Origin: an uncultured Flavihumibacter sp.
GTDB lineage: Bacteria > Bacteroidota > Bacteroidia > Chitinophagales > Chitinophagaceae
DNA: 40,036 bases
NCBI GenBank assembly: GCA_902168105.1
Contig: CABHOY010000046.1
Location: 1-40,036 of the forward strand
Direction: 5' to 3'
The position numbers were made by a program, and so were the translations under genes. The notes under the pieces were generated by a model that searched no databases, was not told the origin of the DNA, and saw only the letters and a program-made list of their open reading frames with translations. Numbering within the stretch: position 1 is the first letter of the stretch; the number at the start of each line of letters is the position of its first letter. Shown here in pieces: positions 17,578 through 26,800 of the stretch.

Positions 17578-18039
17578 CTATCTGTTCTTATTGGCATCGC
17601 GTAATGCCTTGATCTGATCGTGAGAGCCTTTCAGGGTAGCCTGTTGTTCGGAAACCATTTCACGCAGATAAGCAGGCAGCTCTTCATCTTCCAAAGCTGT
17701 TCTGTATGCACGTTGCGCGGCATCTTCACCAGCTTCACAATTTGAGAGTACGGTATGGCGGTCGTTACCTGTAAACACTGCTTTTACATCCATCCATGCG
17801 CGGTATATCTTACCACTTGTAGTAGTAGACCTATCCATATCTCCACCCAGTGCATTTACTTCTGTACCTAATGCAAGACGGATCTCATGGCTTTCGCTAA
17901 TCATGGAAGAGAATAACGCTTTCAGGTCGGCATCTTCTTCCTTTAATTCCTTTAAAGCTCTTTCATAACCTTCTATACGATCATTATTGATCTGGATCAG
18001 ATCATTCAATACCTCAATAGTTTCAACTGTAGCTTGCAT
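17578..18039 (-). CDS. PA2169-type four-helix-bundle protein (DUF2383-like)
   Basis: A 153-residue soluble, strongly helical protein with ferritin-like composition (NDLIQINNDRIEGYERAL, then SHEIRLALGTEVNALGG, then CEAGEDAAQRAYRTAL). This matches the PA2169/DUF2383 family of four-helix bundles, which often accompany stress genes in Bacteroidota. No enzymatic role is known to me. Scattered Glu and His residues could bind metal, but a di-iron ExxH pattern is not clear. It is a single gene with 163 bp of non-coding DNA upstream. Confidence 0.82.
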   Translation of the reverse strand: MQATVETIEVLNDLIQINNDRIEGYERALKELKEEDADLKALFSSMISESHEIRLALGTEVNALGGDMDRSTTTSGKIYRAWMDVKAVFTGNDRHTVLSNCEAGEDAAQRAYRTALEDEELPAYLREMVSEQQATLKGSHDQIKALRDANKNR

Positions 18040-18202
18040 AAAATAATTTTTATTGGTTAACAGATAAGGCTGTTATTGCCCTTGTTGTTACGCAATAATG
18101 GTTACAAAATTGTGCCACAGCCGTTTCTCTTCTGTATGAATCATTTGATCCTGTAGAAGTTGGAGTAATGTCTCATCATTATGTGTAAAATAACGGACGG
18201 GC

Positions 18203-18634
18203 TCAAGCGGGAACCTTTACCGCTTGCCTGGCAAGTAGCTTCCACTGATTACCATCTTTGCTCCATACCAATAATACATAGAGCTTCACATGTCCGGCTA
18301 CGCCACCGTCATTAGTGTCTGCAGTAAGTGTATGCCTTACAATAGCGGTATTGCCGCTGATGGCTACTTTTTGTTCAGAAAGATCTATTGCGGTGAAATC
18401 AGATTTCCCGCTTACGATGTTGGAAACAAAAGTGGCTTTATCTTCAATTTTGCCGCTGGAATGCCCATAAGACAATTTCTCGTCGGATAGTTTTTCGAGC
18501 ACCGCCTTATCTGCATCCACCATGGCTTTTCTTAATGATTCCACGTGTGATGCTACGGCCTTTTCTTCTTTGGATTGTGCAAAGGAAATAGTTGACATCA
18601 TGCAAAACGCTAGTAGTATGGAGTAAATTTTCAT
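18203..18634 (-). CDS. Exported NTF2-like (DUF4440-type) protein
   Basis: A 143-residue protein with a signal peptide (about 1-19, ending SFAQ) and one cone-shaped NTF2-like domain: helices EKAVASHVESLRKAMVDADK, then the typical DEKLSYGHSSGKIEDKATFV, and a beta sheet ending in LLVWSKDGNQWKLLARQAVKV. Such proteins bind small ligands or act as scavenger enzymes; the ligand is unknown. It lies 44 bp downstream of the stop of the leftward methyltransferase gene, so they may be co-transcribed. Confidence 0.85.
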   Translation of the reverse strand: MKIYSILLAFCMMSTISFAQSKEEKAVASHVESLRKAMVDADKAVLEKLSDEKLSYGHSSGKIEDKATFVSNIVSGKSDFTAIDLSEQKVAISGNTAIVRHTLTADTNDGGVAGHVKLYVLLVWSKDGNQWKLLARQAVKVPA

Positions 18635-18678
18635 ACAGATCTGTTATACAATAAAAATATAAAATAGGATTTAAAAAA

Positions 18679-19551
18679 TTATCTTTTTACAGCAAAGGCG
18701 ACACGGTAGAATTCATATCCTTTTTCTGCACGTTCGGGCAGATAGTAGTTCCGGTACTCTCCGGCGCTATAATCTTCCAGCAGTTCCATACCAAAGGTGT
18801 CAAGGTATCGTCTTGTCAGGAACGGTTCAAGCCCGAAGGTCCAGTTTTCCTCCAGCTGTTTAAGGTCTTCGAGCAGTTTTTCACCACCGAAAAAAGCTGC
18901 CGGATACCGGATGATCTTCTCATCGACATATGTAAAGATCACATAACTGCCAGCGGGAAACTGCTGCATAAAACCAAAGGTAGCTGCAACTGCATCCGCG
19001 GTGAGATAATTGGTCACTCCTTCCCAGATAAAAACAGTGGTAAGTGTAAGATCAATGTGCTGTTCGGCTGCCAGTTGTTCCAGGCGTTTTTCATTGAAGT
19101 CGACCTGAATATACCGGACATTCTCAGGTAATCTCCCCATGCTTTTTACTACCCGCTCCTGTTTGAGCTTTGCAGTGGCAGGATGGTCAATTTCAATAAC
19201 GGGCAAGGCGCGCAGGAACCCAAGTCTTAAGGCCCGGGTATCATACCCTGCACCTAATATGATCACCTGTTTAACACCATTACGGACGGCCTGTTGCAAT
19301 AATTCATCAATATAGCGGGTCCGTGCCACACCCGATGATAAGGCGCCTGGGATCTTTCGCCGGATAATACGATATACCAGGCTCCGGATAAAGGGAATAA
19401 CTGATAACTGGGTGACAAATTTAAATCCTGCAGTAAGAAAAGAAACGGCATAAGGGTCAGTGAACAGTCTTTTTCCGGATGGACGATTTGTCTCCAAAGC
19501 ACGGAACAGCGCCATATACTGCGCTGTACGACTGGCGGTATTTGTTTTCAT
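18679..19551 (-). CDS. LCM/TIGR00027-type SAM-dependent methyltransferase
   Basis: A 290-residue protein. The N-terminus has the family's signature (SRTAQYMALFRALE and LFTDPYAVSFL), and the SAM site is VIILGAGYDTRALRLG (about 96-111). Near 205-225 lies VFIWEGVTNYL, also typical. The family resembles leucine carboxyl methyltransferases, with small-molecule or polyketide carboxyl groups as usual guesses. No biosynthetic gene is nearby, so the substrate is unknown. The reading frame is complete and of normal length. Confidence 0.92.
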   Translation of the reverse strand: MKTNTASRTAQYMALFRALETNRPSGKRLFTDPYAVSFLTAGFKFVTQLSVIPFIRSLVYRIIRRKIPGALSSGVARTRYIDELLQQAVRNGVKQVIILGAGYDTRALRLGFLRALPVIEIDHPATAKLKQERVVKSMGRLPENVRYIQVDFNEKRLEQLAAEQHIDLTLTTVFIWEGVTNYLTADAVAATFGFMQQFPAGSYVIFTYVDEKIIRYPAAFFGGEKLLEDLKQLEENWTFGLEPFLTRRYLDTFGMELLEDYSAGEYRNYYLPERAEKGYEFYRVAFAVKR

Positions 19552-19586
19552 AACGGGAGAAAATTGCGGTTTTTCTAAAGATAAGT

Positions 19587-19631
19587 AAAAAAAACTGCGG
19601 ATAACACTATCATTAATAGTATTATCCGCAG
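19587..19631 (-). terminator. Strong intrinsic terminator of the 87-residue gene
   Basis: A 10-bp stem (19595-19604 with 19622-19631) has an inner 5-bp stem (19606-19610 with 19616-19620, 5-nt loop). On the minus strand it is followed by eight T (complement of 19587-19594). It insulates the small gene from the methyltransferase gene. Confidence 0.9.
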
Positions 19632-19664
19632 CTAACTAATGCGTCTTCGTGCAAAAGTTCTATC

Positions 19665-19928
19665 CTAACTTAATGAGTATTCATTATTCTTCATGAACTC
19701 TGCAAACGCTTCCTGCGTCCATTGCCTGTAATCATCCAGGTTGATGCCTAATTTTTCATCACGCTGTACTTCCTTGCCCTCGCGACTATCCCAATATCCC
19801 CTGGCCAAAGATTGCACATTGGCAGCTGTATCCTTTGTTACACCGTAATCTTCAGGATAACTTCTATAGTTACCGATCGCTAATTCCTGGATTGCATGCT
19901 TAACGCCTTCTCTACTGTTCTTTGACAT
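19665..19928 (-). CDS. Small protein of unknown function, 87 residues
   Basis: A soluble, acidic, probably helical protein (REGVKHAIQELAIGNY, then NVQSLARGYWDSREGKEV, then DDYRQWTQEAFAEFMKNN). I do not recognise the family. It has no signal peptide or membrane segment. A strong terminator downstream and a separate upstream gap of 83 bp suggest a real, independently expressed gene. Its aromatic and charged composition resembles small stress-induced proteins, but that is only an impression. Confidence 0.7.
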   Translation of the reverse strand: MSKNSREGVKHAIQELAIGNYRSYPEDYGVTKDTAANVQSLARGYWDSREGKEVQRDEKLGINLDDYRQWTQEAFAEFMKNNEYSLS

Positions 19929-20011
19929 AGTTAAAAATTTTAGTTCAGTAGATATAAAACAACAACCGTTCCTCTATGCCAGATCCGGAAGACGTTTAGC
20001 GGAATTTTAAC

Positions 20012-20515
20012 TTATTTTTTAGTTTTCTTTTCGGTGATATATCCGTTGAAAGTAATGGGCTGCCTGTTATTGCTGATCACCTGTAATGATGCATATCCAT
20101 TCTCGGAAATACTGAATGATAATAATCTTGCGTCCTGGGTATCCTGTGGTTTGATGGCAATATCCCAACCTCCTTTTTTTCTGGCTGTTTGGGTATATTC
20201 AAACTTTGTCGATGTAAACTGGATTCCTCCTTTGGTAGGGTCCATCGGTGCATTAAAGGCCCGGCCGAAATAAGGCAGGAAACTGATAACCGTATCAGGA
20301 GATACCTTTACGTCATAATCAGACGTCAACTGTCTGTTGATCGTCGGACTGGCTGGTAAAACTGTTTCGGCTTTAAATACATAATTGCGGGCGGTGATCA
20401 TTCTTTCTATTGCGGCCTGTTTATCGTTTGTTTTCTTCTGCGCGTATAAATAATTGGTAAACAGCATCATAACAAACATGATAGCCGCTATGCCTTTACA
20501 TTGTACACTTCTCAT
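20012..20515 (-). CDS. DUF4251 domain exported protein
   Basis: A 167-residue protein with a signal peptide (about 1-25, ending LYAQ). The rest fits DUF4251: an early helix (AAIERMITARNYVFKAETVLP), then strands with LTSDYDVKVSPDTVISFLPYFG, RAFNAPM, GGIQFTSTKFEYT and FSISENGYASLQVISNNRQPITFNGYI. It is a beta-rich periplasmic or surface protein common in Bacteroidota, function unknown. It is divergent from the histidine kinase gene, with only 68 bp between the start codons as drawn. Confidence 0.88.
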   Translation of the reverse strand: MRSVQCKGIAAIMFVMMLFTNYLYAQKKTNDKQAAIERMITARNYVFKAETVLPASPTINRQLTSDYDVKVSPDTVISFLPYFGRAFNAPMDPTKGGIQFTSTKFEYTQTARKKGGWDIAIKPQDTQDARLLSFSISENGYASLQVISNNRQPITFNGYITEKKTKK

Positions 20516-20559
20516 AAAAATTGATTTACTGCAGAATGGGCTAAGATCATTCCAGTTTT

Positions 20560-20580
20560 TGTTATATAAACGTTATAACA
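20560..20580. promoter_or_regulatory. Inverted repeat in the DUF4251/kinase divergent region
   Basis: TGTTATA, seven bases, TATAACA forms a 7-bp inverted repeat just upstream of the kinase start. It could be an operator shared by the two divergent genes. The region is AT-rich, so chance is possible. Confidence 0.3.
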
Positions 20581-20583
20581 TGT

Positions 20584-22014
20584 ATGTGTTATAAATATTC
20601 GCTTTTAATCTATGAACTTTGCGTAACTTATCTAATAATCAGCATTTACTCTAATAAAAACCAGCATTTGGATAAATTTGTACGTAAACTAGCCGACGTA
20701 TGGGAAGAACTTGTAGGAGATCGTGCTACGTTCTCGCTTGAGAACCGGGCATTTAACTCTGTCAGCGTTGTGACCATGGTCTTGCTGTCGGTGCTGTTAC
20801 CGTTCAATATGTGGCTGGGATTAACTGCCATATGGGTGCTGGTCGCCACACTACTGGCATTACAGGTCCTGTTCTTCTATCTATCCCGTTATAAGCGTGT
20901 CTACCATGCCAGTATGCTGGCCTATGTAATAGTCAGTTATATTACCCTGATCGCTACCTTTTACCTCAACTCGGGTAGCCATGGTCCTGCTCTCCTGCTC
21001 TTCTTCCTGACCTTCAACCTCCTGATCGCATTCAGTTCACGTGCTAAACACTGGATCTGGGCCCTGTTACATCTGCTGCTTCCGGTAATTCTGCTTACAA
21101 AAGAATACTTTGACCCTACCTGGATCACTGACAGCTACAGGAATGCATCTGATCGCTACATTGATATTCTTTCCAGCTATATAGTTACTTTGACATGTAT
21201 CTACCTGATTACTAATTACCTAAGAAAGAATTACGAAAGAGAGAAACAAATTGCGGAAGAACGTGCCAACAAGATTGACATGCAGAATATCAATCTTGAA
21301 CAGTTGAACCAGAAAAAGGACAAGCTATTCTCCATCATTGCGCACGACCTGCAGAGTCCTCTCAATTCAATTATCACTACCCTGCACCTTATTGCCGAAT
21401 ATGAGCTGGAGGAAGAAGAAAAGAAGATGCTGGGGGATGAACTGCTGACGTTGACTAAGAATACTTCCAATCTACTGACGAACCTGCTGACATGGTCAAA
21501 ATTGCAGATGGACGGAAAAGGGGTCAGATTGTCATCGGAAAATGTCTATGAGGCAGTTGAACGTGTCTTGTCTATACAACGAATGCTGGCGGATAAAAAA
21601 TCTGTCACTATCGTGTCCCGTGTTGATCCCGCTATTTTCATTACTGCCGATCATAATATGCTTGAGCTGGTTGTTCGTAACCTCATCAACAATGCTATAA
21701 AGTTCACTCCTTCCGGCGGACAGATCGATATCGGCGTTCAGCTAAACGAGAATAATTGTAACCTTCTCGTCGCCGATAACGGGATCGGAATTGATCCCAG
21801 TCAGCAGGACGAGATCTTCTCCCTTAAAACCCAATCCACCTTTGGCACGAATAACGAAAAAGGTATAGGCCTGGGCCTGGTACTATGCAAAGAACTACTG
21901 GCGCTGCAACAGGGCGAGCTCTGGTTCGAGAGCGCTCCTGGTAAGGGAACTACCTTTTATGCCAGTTTCCCGCTCAGCCAGGCCGATAGCGCCGACAAAA
22001 AGTTATCTGCATGA
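20584..22014 (+). CDS. Multi-pass membrane sensor histidine kinase
   Basis: Up to 476 residues. The start is uncertain: the ATG at 20584 adds 28 residues, while a TTG at 20668 would begin at DKFVRKLADVWEELVG, which looks like a natural N-terminus. Five or six membrane helices fill about residues 55-215. A coiled linker leads to the H box (FSIIAHDLQSPLNSI, His near 252), then the N box (NLINNAIKFTPSGG), G1 (DNGIGIDPSQQDEIF) and G2 (GIGLGLVLC). All catalytic parts are present. There is no extracellular sensor domain, so the membrane part may itself sense. No regulator gene is adjacent, so it is an orphan kinase here. Downstream are the giant palindromes. Confidence 0.93.
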   Translation: MCYKYSLLIYELCVTYLIISIYSNKNQHLDKFVRKLADVWEELVGDRATFSLENRAFNSVSVVTMVLLSVLLPFNMWLGLTAIWVLVATLLALQVLFFYLSRYKRVYHASMLAYVIVSYITLIATFYLNSGSHGPALLLFFLTFNLLIAFSSRAKHWIWALLHLLLPVILLTKEYFDPTWITDSYRNASDRYIDILSSYIVTLTCIYLITNYLRKNYEREKQIAEERANKIDMQNINLEQLNQKKDKLFSIIAHDLQSPLNSIITTLHLIAEYELEEEEKKMLGDELLTLTKNTSNLLTNLLTWSKLQMDGKGVRLSSENVYEAVERVLSIQRMLADKKSVTIVSRVDPAIFITADHNMLELVVRNLINNAIKFTPSGGQIDIGVQLNENNCNLLVADNGIGIDPSQQDEIFSLKTQSTFGTNNEKGIGLGLVLCKELLALQQGELWFESAPGKGTTFYASFPLSQADSADKKLSA

Positions 22015-22161
22015 TACCTTCCACATTAATTCCATTTATCTTATTAATTCTTACCTGCGGAGACATGCTTTGCACATGATGCATAATGTGCAAAGTACTG
22101 TTTGATGATATACGCTACGCGGATAAACAGGACATATTTCCTTGATATAGGTTGCATACAG

Positions 22162-22244
22162 CTTTCATATAACGTTCATGATCTTCCGTTCATCTTCCGT
22201 TCGGAACGGAAGATGAACGGAAGATCATGAACGTTATATGAAAG
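22162..22244. repeat. Perfect 41-bp-arm palindrome
   Basis: Arms 22162-22202 and 22204-22244 are exactly complementary, with a single G between them. Next to the centre each arm carries two adjacent copies of an 11-bp word (ATCTTCCGTTC at 22181-22191 and 22192-22202, and their complements on the right). It lies between convergent genes and may end transcription from both, or form a cruciform. Confidence 0.95.
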
Positions 22245-22250
22245 TTATAT

Positions 22251-22266
22251 CCTGGATGTATCCAGG
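22251..22266. repeat. Small 7-bp-arm palindrome between the two large ones
   Basis: CCTGGAT, two bases, ATCCAGG. It sits in the 40-bp spacer separating the large palindromes. Confidence 0.75.
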
Positions 22267-22284
22267 GTTATTAAGCGGTTCAGA

Positions 22285-22387
22285 TTCGCTACAGTAGTAC
22301 TTCGGCTATCCTTATCCTCCCTTTATCCTCCCTTCTGAAGGGAAGATAAAGGGAGGATAAGGATAGCCGAAGTACTACTGTAGCGAA
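22285..22387. repeat. Near-perfect 51-bp-arm palindrome
   Basis: Arms 22285-22335 and 22337-22387 pair with one mismatch (22328 with 22344) around a single T. As in the first palindrome, each arm has two adjacent copies of an 11-bp word next to the centre (TTATCCTCCCT at 22312-22322 and 22323-22333), but the word differs. It ends 30 bp before the susD stop codon. Confidence 0.95.
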
Positions 22388-22417
22388 GATCAGGCGGATC
22401 AGAGGCGATCTGCTGCC

Positions 22418-23842
22418 TTATCTGTCCCACCACAGATGATCGGCCAGCGAGCCAACCGCCGGCACATTTTCAGGATTCCGGCTGGTTTCTGATGTAGGGT
22501 ATCCGACCCTTCTGATGAAAGTGGTCAACTGGGCATTCCTCGGCAGGATAAAGTCTTTGTATTTGTAGTCGAAACGACGGGCATCGGTCCAGGTTTCCGG
22601 TTGCAGGAAGGTAGCCACGTATTTTTCCTTGAAGATCAGGTCTTTAGTAAATGCAGCTACTCCAACGGCAACGACTGGATTACTGAGATACGCCTGTTTA
22701 TCAGTTGTAGCAACCCCAACCTTATCCATGTTGGCGGCGATGCCATCGAGGTATGCCTGGTAAGATCTGGCCTTATCTGAGGCAAAAGAAGCCTCTGCTT
22801 CGATGAATTTCATCTCGGCGAAGGTTAGCATCAATAAGGGTGCACCGCCCCGGGAATAGGCCCCATTTGGCGATAATGCACATGCTGAGTTATCGGTACC
22901 CGAACCGGTACGTCCCACACCGTTCACCGTACCCCTGTAATCGCCGAAACGGGTTGTGTCGGTTATGAGGGGTAAACGGGGATCAAAAACTCCGAAAGTA
23001 GTACCATCCAGAGCATCTACGAAGGTGGCGCTTAACCATCCATCCAGCGAGCCACTGGCGTTATTTTTTGCCACTCCATTCCAGGAGCTCAGGCTTTCGA
23101 AACGGGTAACCTGTGCATCATCGGCATTGCTGGCATAGGCATTTCCCAGGGCCGACAGAACGGCTGCAGGGTCATAGTCAGGCAGCTTGCTTTTCCTGTT
23201 CAGCAGGCGGGCTTTCAGGGCATACGCCGTTTTGATCCAGGCTTCCTTTTTTGCACCGTGAATAAGGTCGTTGCTGGCGTCCAGGGTCACCTGCGGATCT
23301 GGTAGGTTCATGGCCGCCACGCCCTGATCTATCAGGGACAGGCAACTGTCGTAGATCATTCTTGCGGAATCGTATCCCGGTTTCAGGTTAAGGCCTTGCG
23401 ACCATGCCTCACGGTAAGGGGCATTTCCAAAAAGATCTGTCAGCATACTCATATTGAATGCCTCCAGGATGTCAGCTACTGCCAGGTGCTCATAAGCATT
23501 ACGCTCCAGGGCCAGTTTTTTCATCTGACGGATGTCGGTCACGTTCAGGTAAATAGCCCGCCAGGTTGCACTCCTGTCCACATTATCATAAACATCAGAC
23601 CCGCTACCGGTATTAGGCGATGCAAGTTGCTGTACATAGTAAGAGGTAATATTTCCGGCAGAAAAAACATTAATGGCCGACTGGTAGGTAGCTCCTGCCA
23701 GCAGTCCGTTAATAGGCGGATTTTCTGTCTGATTGGGGTTCGTCTGATTCGCATCCAGGTACCCTTTCTCACATGCAGCCAGGGAGAACAGCAATCCTGC
23801 CGCCAAAGCCACTGTATATATTTTGCGATGTGTACGTTTCAT
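22418..23842 (-). CDS. SusD/RagB-like outer-membrane lipoprotein
   Basis: A 474-residue lipoprotein with lipobox LAAC (Cys 24). The mature part is helical and TPR-like, with the SusD-type wording ITSYYVQQLASPN, ADILEAFNMSMLTDLFGNAPYREA, and the late PLLMLTFAEMKFIEAEASF. It resembles the SusD-like_2 subgroup. It should cap the SusC pore and bind the glycan or other ligand at the surface. It is directly downstream of susC (11 bp apart). No glycoside hydrolase is attached to the pair, so the ligand cannot be inferred. Confidence 0.95.
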   Translation of the reverse strand: MKRTHRKIYTVALAAGLLFSLAACEKGYLDANQTNPNQTENPPINGLLAGATYQSAINVFSAGNITSYYVQQLASPNTGSGSDVYDNVDRSATWRAIYLNVTDIRQMKKLALERNAYEHLAVADILEAFNMSMLTDLFGNAPYREAWSQGLNLKPGYDSARMIYDSCLSLIDQGVAAMNLPDPQVTLDASNDLIHGAKKEAWIKTAYALKARLLNRKSKLPDYDPAAVLSALGNAYASNADDAQVTRFESLSSWNGVAKNNASGSLDGWLSATFVDALDGTTFGVFDPRLPLITDTTRFGDYRGTVNGVGRTGSGTDNSACALSPNGAYSRGGAPLLMLTFAEMKFIEAEASFASDKARSYQAYLDGIAANMDKVGVATTDKQAYLSNPVVAVGVAAFTKDLIFKEKYVATFLQPETWTDARRFDYKYKDFILPRNAQLTTFIRRVGYPTSETSRNPENVPAVGSLADHLWWDR

Positions 23843-23853
23843 TGATGGCTGTT

Positions 23854-26800
23854 TTAGAATTGAACGTTTAAGCTAAACAGGAAACTGCGTGTAGCCGGAT
23901 AAGTGAATCCGGAGAAAGCATCCGACGCATTATTACCGGTAGAAGAAGAACTTGTTTCAGGGTCAAAGCCGGTATATTTTGTATTCAGCCAGAGATTGTT
24001 CCCTGTAAACGAAACGGTTGCTCCGCTAATGGTCTTCGAACCACTCAGCCAGTGCCCCGGCAATGTATAAGACAATGACGCCGACCGCAGTCTCACCCAG
24101 GAAGCATCTTCCAGGAAGGCCTCACTATTTCCCCTGTAATAGTTCCTATAAAAACCAGCGCCGTAGTCTACACCGTCAGGGCCGACGGCCTGTCCGAGGT
24201 AAACGGGCTTCGTATTAGCCGATCCATCCGCCAGCACACCATTGAAAACGATGGTCTGGTCGCGGTTCTCCGTCTCTTTAGATTCTCCGAATGCAGCCAG
24301 GAAGTTGGACAGCTGGTTGAATTTATAATTACCCCTGCGTACATCCAGCAACAGCGATAACGACAGCTGTTTGTAACGGAAGGTCTGCGTCGTACTACCG
24401 ATCCATTTAGGTAAACTGTTGCCCAGATAACGCTGGTTAGACGCGTCGTCAAGTACCGGGAAACCATTTGCACCGATCAGCAGCGGCAGGTCCTTGCGTA
24501 GTGTAATCTTATCGTCTACCTCATTACCATAGTAACGTTTATAGGTCCTTCCATACAATGCCCCATAAGCCTGTCCCGGTACCAGTTTCGTCGTTACGCT
24601 GGAACTGAGATAACCGAACTGTGTGGAAAGAGCGATCTGTCCCAGGCCCTCATTCAGTTTTTCAACCCTGTTCCTGTTCGTTGAAAAGTTTACGCGGAAG
24701 TCCCAACTGAAATCTTTGGTATGTACTGGCATTGCAGATAAGGTAATTTCCAGGCCTTTGTTATTGATCTCGCCGGCATTAACATATGCCTTATCAAAAC
24801 CTGTAGTAGGTGAAACATCCACGGGTACCAGCAGGTCTTTACTTTTCTGTTGGTAAACGGTCACTTCAACGCCAAGCCTGTTCTCAAGGAACCTTAGTTC
24901 AGTACCCGCTTCCAATGTCTGGGTAAATTCAGGACGAAGACCAGGGTTTCCTAAAGTCCTGCTTTGATAGAAAGGTACTGTAGAACCTATCTGGAGCCCG
25001 GTTTCAAAACCATTGGTGATGGCATAAGCATCTCCATCTTTACCAATTTTTGCATACGACATCTTTGCCTTACCATAACTCCACCAATTGGGCAATTTAA
25101 ATTGATCACTGAACACATAGCTAACACTCACGGATGGATAAAAATAGCTGCGGTTCGACTTCGATAAAGTAGTGGTCAGGTCATTCCTGCCTGTCAGTTC
25201 GAGGAACAGGTAATTATTCAGTCCCAATGTCAGGTCGGCAAAGTAGCCGTAGTTCCTGTAGTCAAGGATATAAGAATCCGCAGTGATACGTTTCGCATTT
25301 CCTAATAAAAAGAGATCTGGCACCACAAGCGTATCCCCCATTACACTGCTCCTTCTGACACGCTGATCCCGGAGGTCATGCCCTAATTTCAGATCAATGG
25401 AATACTTCTCTTTGAACGTATGAGAGATATTGGCCAGGAAGGTGGATGTCAGGCTACGGCTGCGCAGATTATATTCGCTGATGAAACCGTATTCGTTGTC
25501 GTCCAGGTTAGGCGCCTCTCCTACTAAACCCTTTGGCCCTGGCGCCTGATGCGTTCTTCCGTCCGTATAGAAATCGTTCCCGATGCGGTAGGAAAAATTC
25601 AACCATTGCAGCGGTTTGTAGGTAATGAAAGTACTGGCGATAGTACGGTTCACATTATCCCTGAACTTATTGGTCGATAGTGTATAAATAGGATTGTTGG
25701 TACCTGAACTGTAGGTTTGCTGTGTGCCGTCAGGTTTTACATAGTCCTTCATATTCCAGCGGGGCGACCAGTAAATGATCTGCTCTCCATACCTGTCTGA
25801 GTTCACCCTGTTACCACCTGAATTAATATAGTTAAGGGAGGCTCCTGCACTGATCTTATCACTGATCTTGAACTGAGCGTTAATACGGGCGTTATAACTG
25901 GTATAATCGCTGAACGGAATGACGCCGTCCTGGTCAAAGTATGACATAGATCCCATTAGCTGGGCTCTTTCTGAACCACCGGTCATATTTACCGTATGAC
26001 GTGTTTGTGTACCTGTCCTGAAAGCTTGCTTGTAATTATCATATAGCTTGTCAGGATGCGTATTATCCAGCTTTTTCGCCTCTTCTACAGTAGGGCCAAA
26101 TGTCGGCCAGAAGCTGGCGGCGTCATATACTCCCAGGTATCCCTGTGAAAATTTTGATTGTATCTCGGGTGTTTTATTCACCTTATCAAAACCATACATT
26201 CCGCTATAACTTACTGTCAGCTTTCCGGCTTTACCTGATTTGGTTGTAATAAGGATTGCACCATTCGCTGCGCGGATACCATACAACGCAGTAGCTGCTC
26301 CGCCTCTTAATACGGATACACTTTCAATATCGTCAGGATTGATATCACTGGCGCGGTTACTCATGCCTCTCGTTTCTGCGTCACCGGTAGTATAGGTGCT
26401 GTTATCGATCTCTACTCCGTCTACAATGAACAGTGGCTGGCTATTCCTTTCGCTGGCAATGGAATTGATACCCCTGATAATGATACGGGAGCCCTGACCT
26501 GGGCCGCCACCAGCGCTGGAGATCTGTACACCGGCCACCTTACCCTGCAGCGCGTTCACCACATTGGACTGGTGGTTTACGTTCAGGTCTTTGCTTTCGA
26601 CCTGTTGGATCGTATAACCCAATGCACGTTTCTCTTTCTTTACACCAAAGGCGGTCACCACGACCTCACTCAGGTCTTTCTGTGAAGACTGCATTGTAAC
26701 GTTGAGCGTTTCACCGCTACCCACGGGCAGTTGCTGCGTTCCATAGCCTATGTAAGAAAAGATCAATGTGGCATTGTCACCACTTAACGTGATGGCATAA

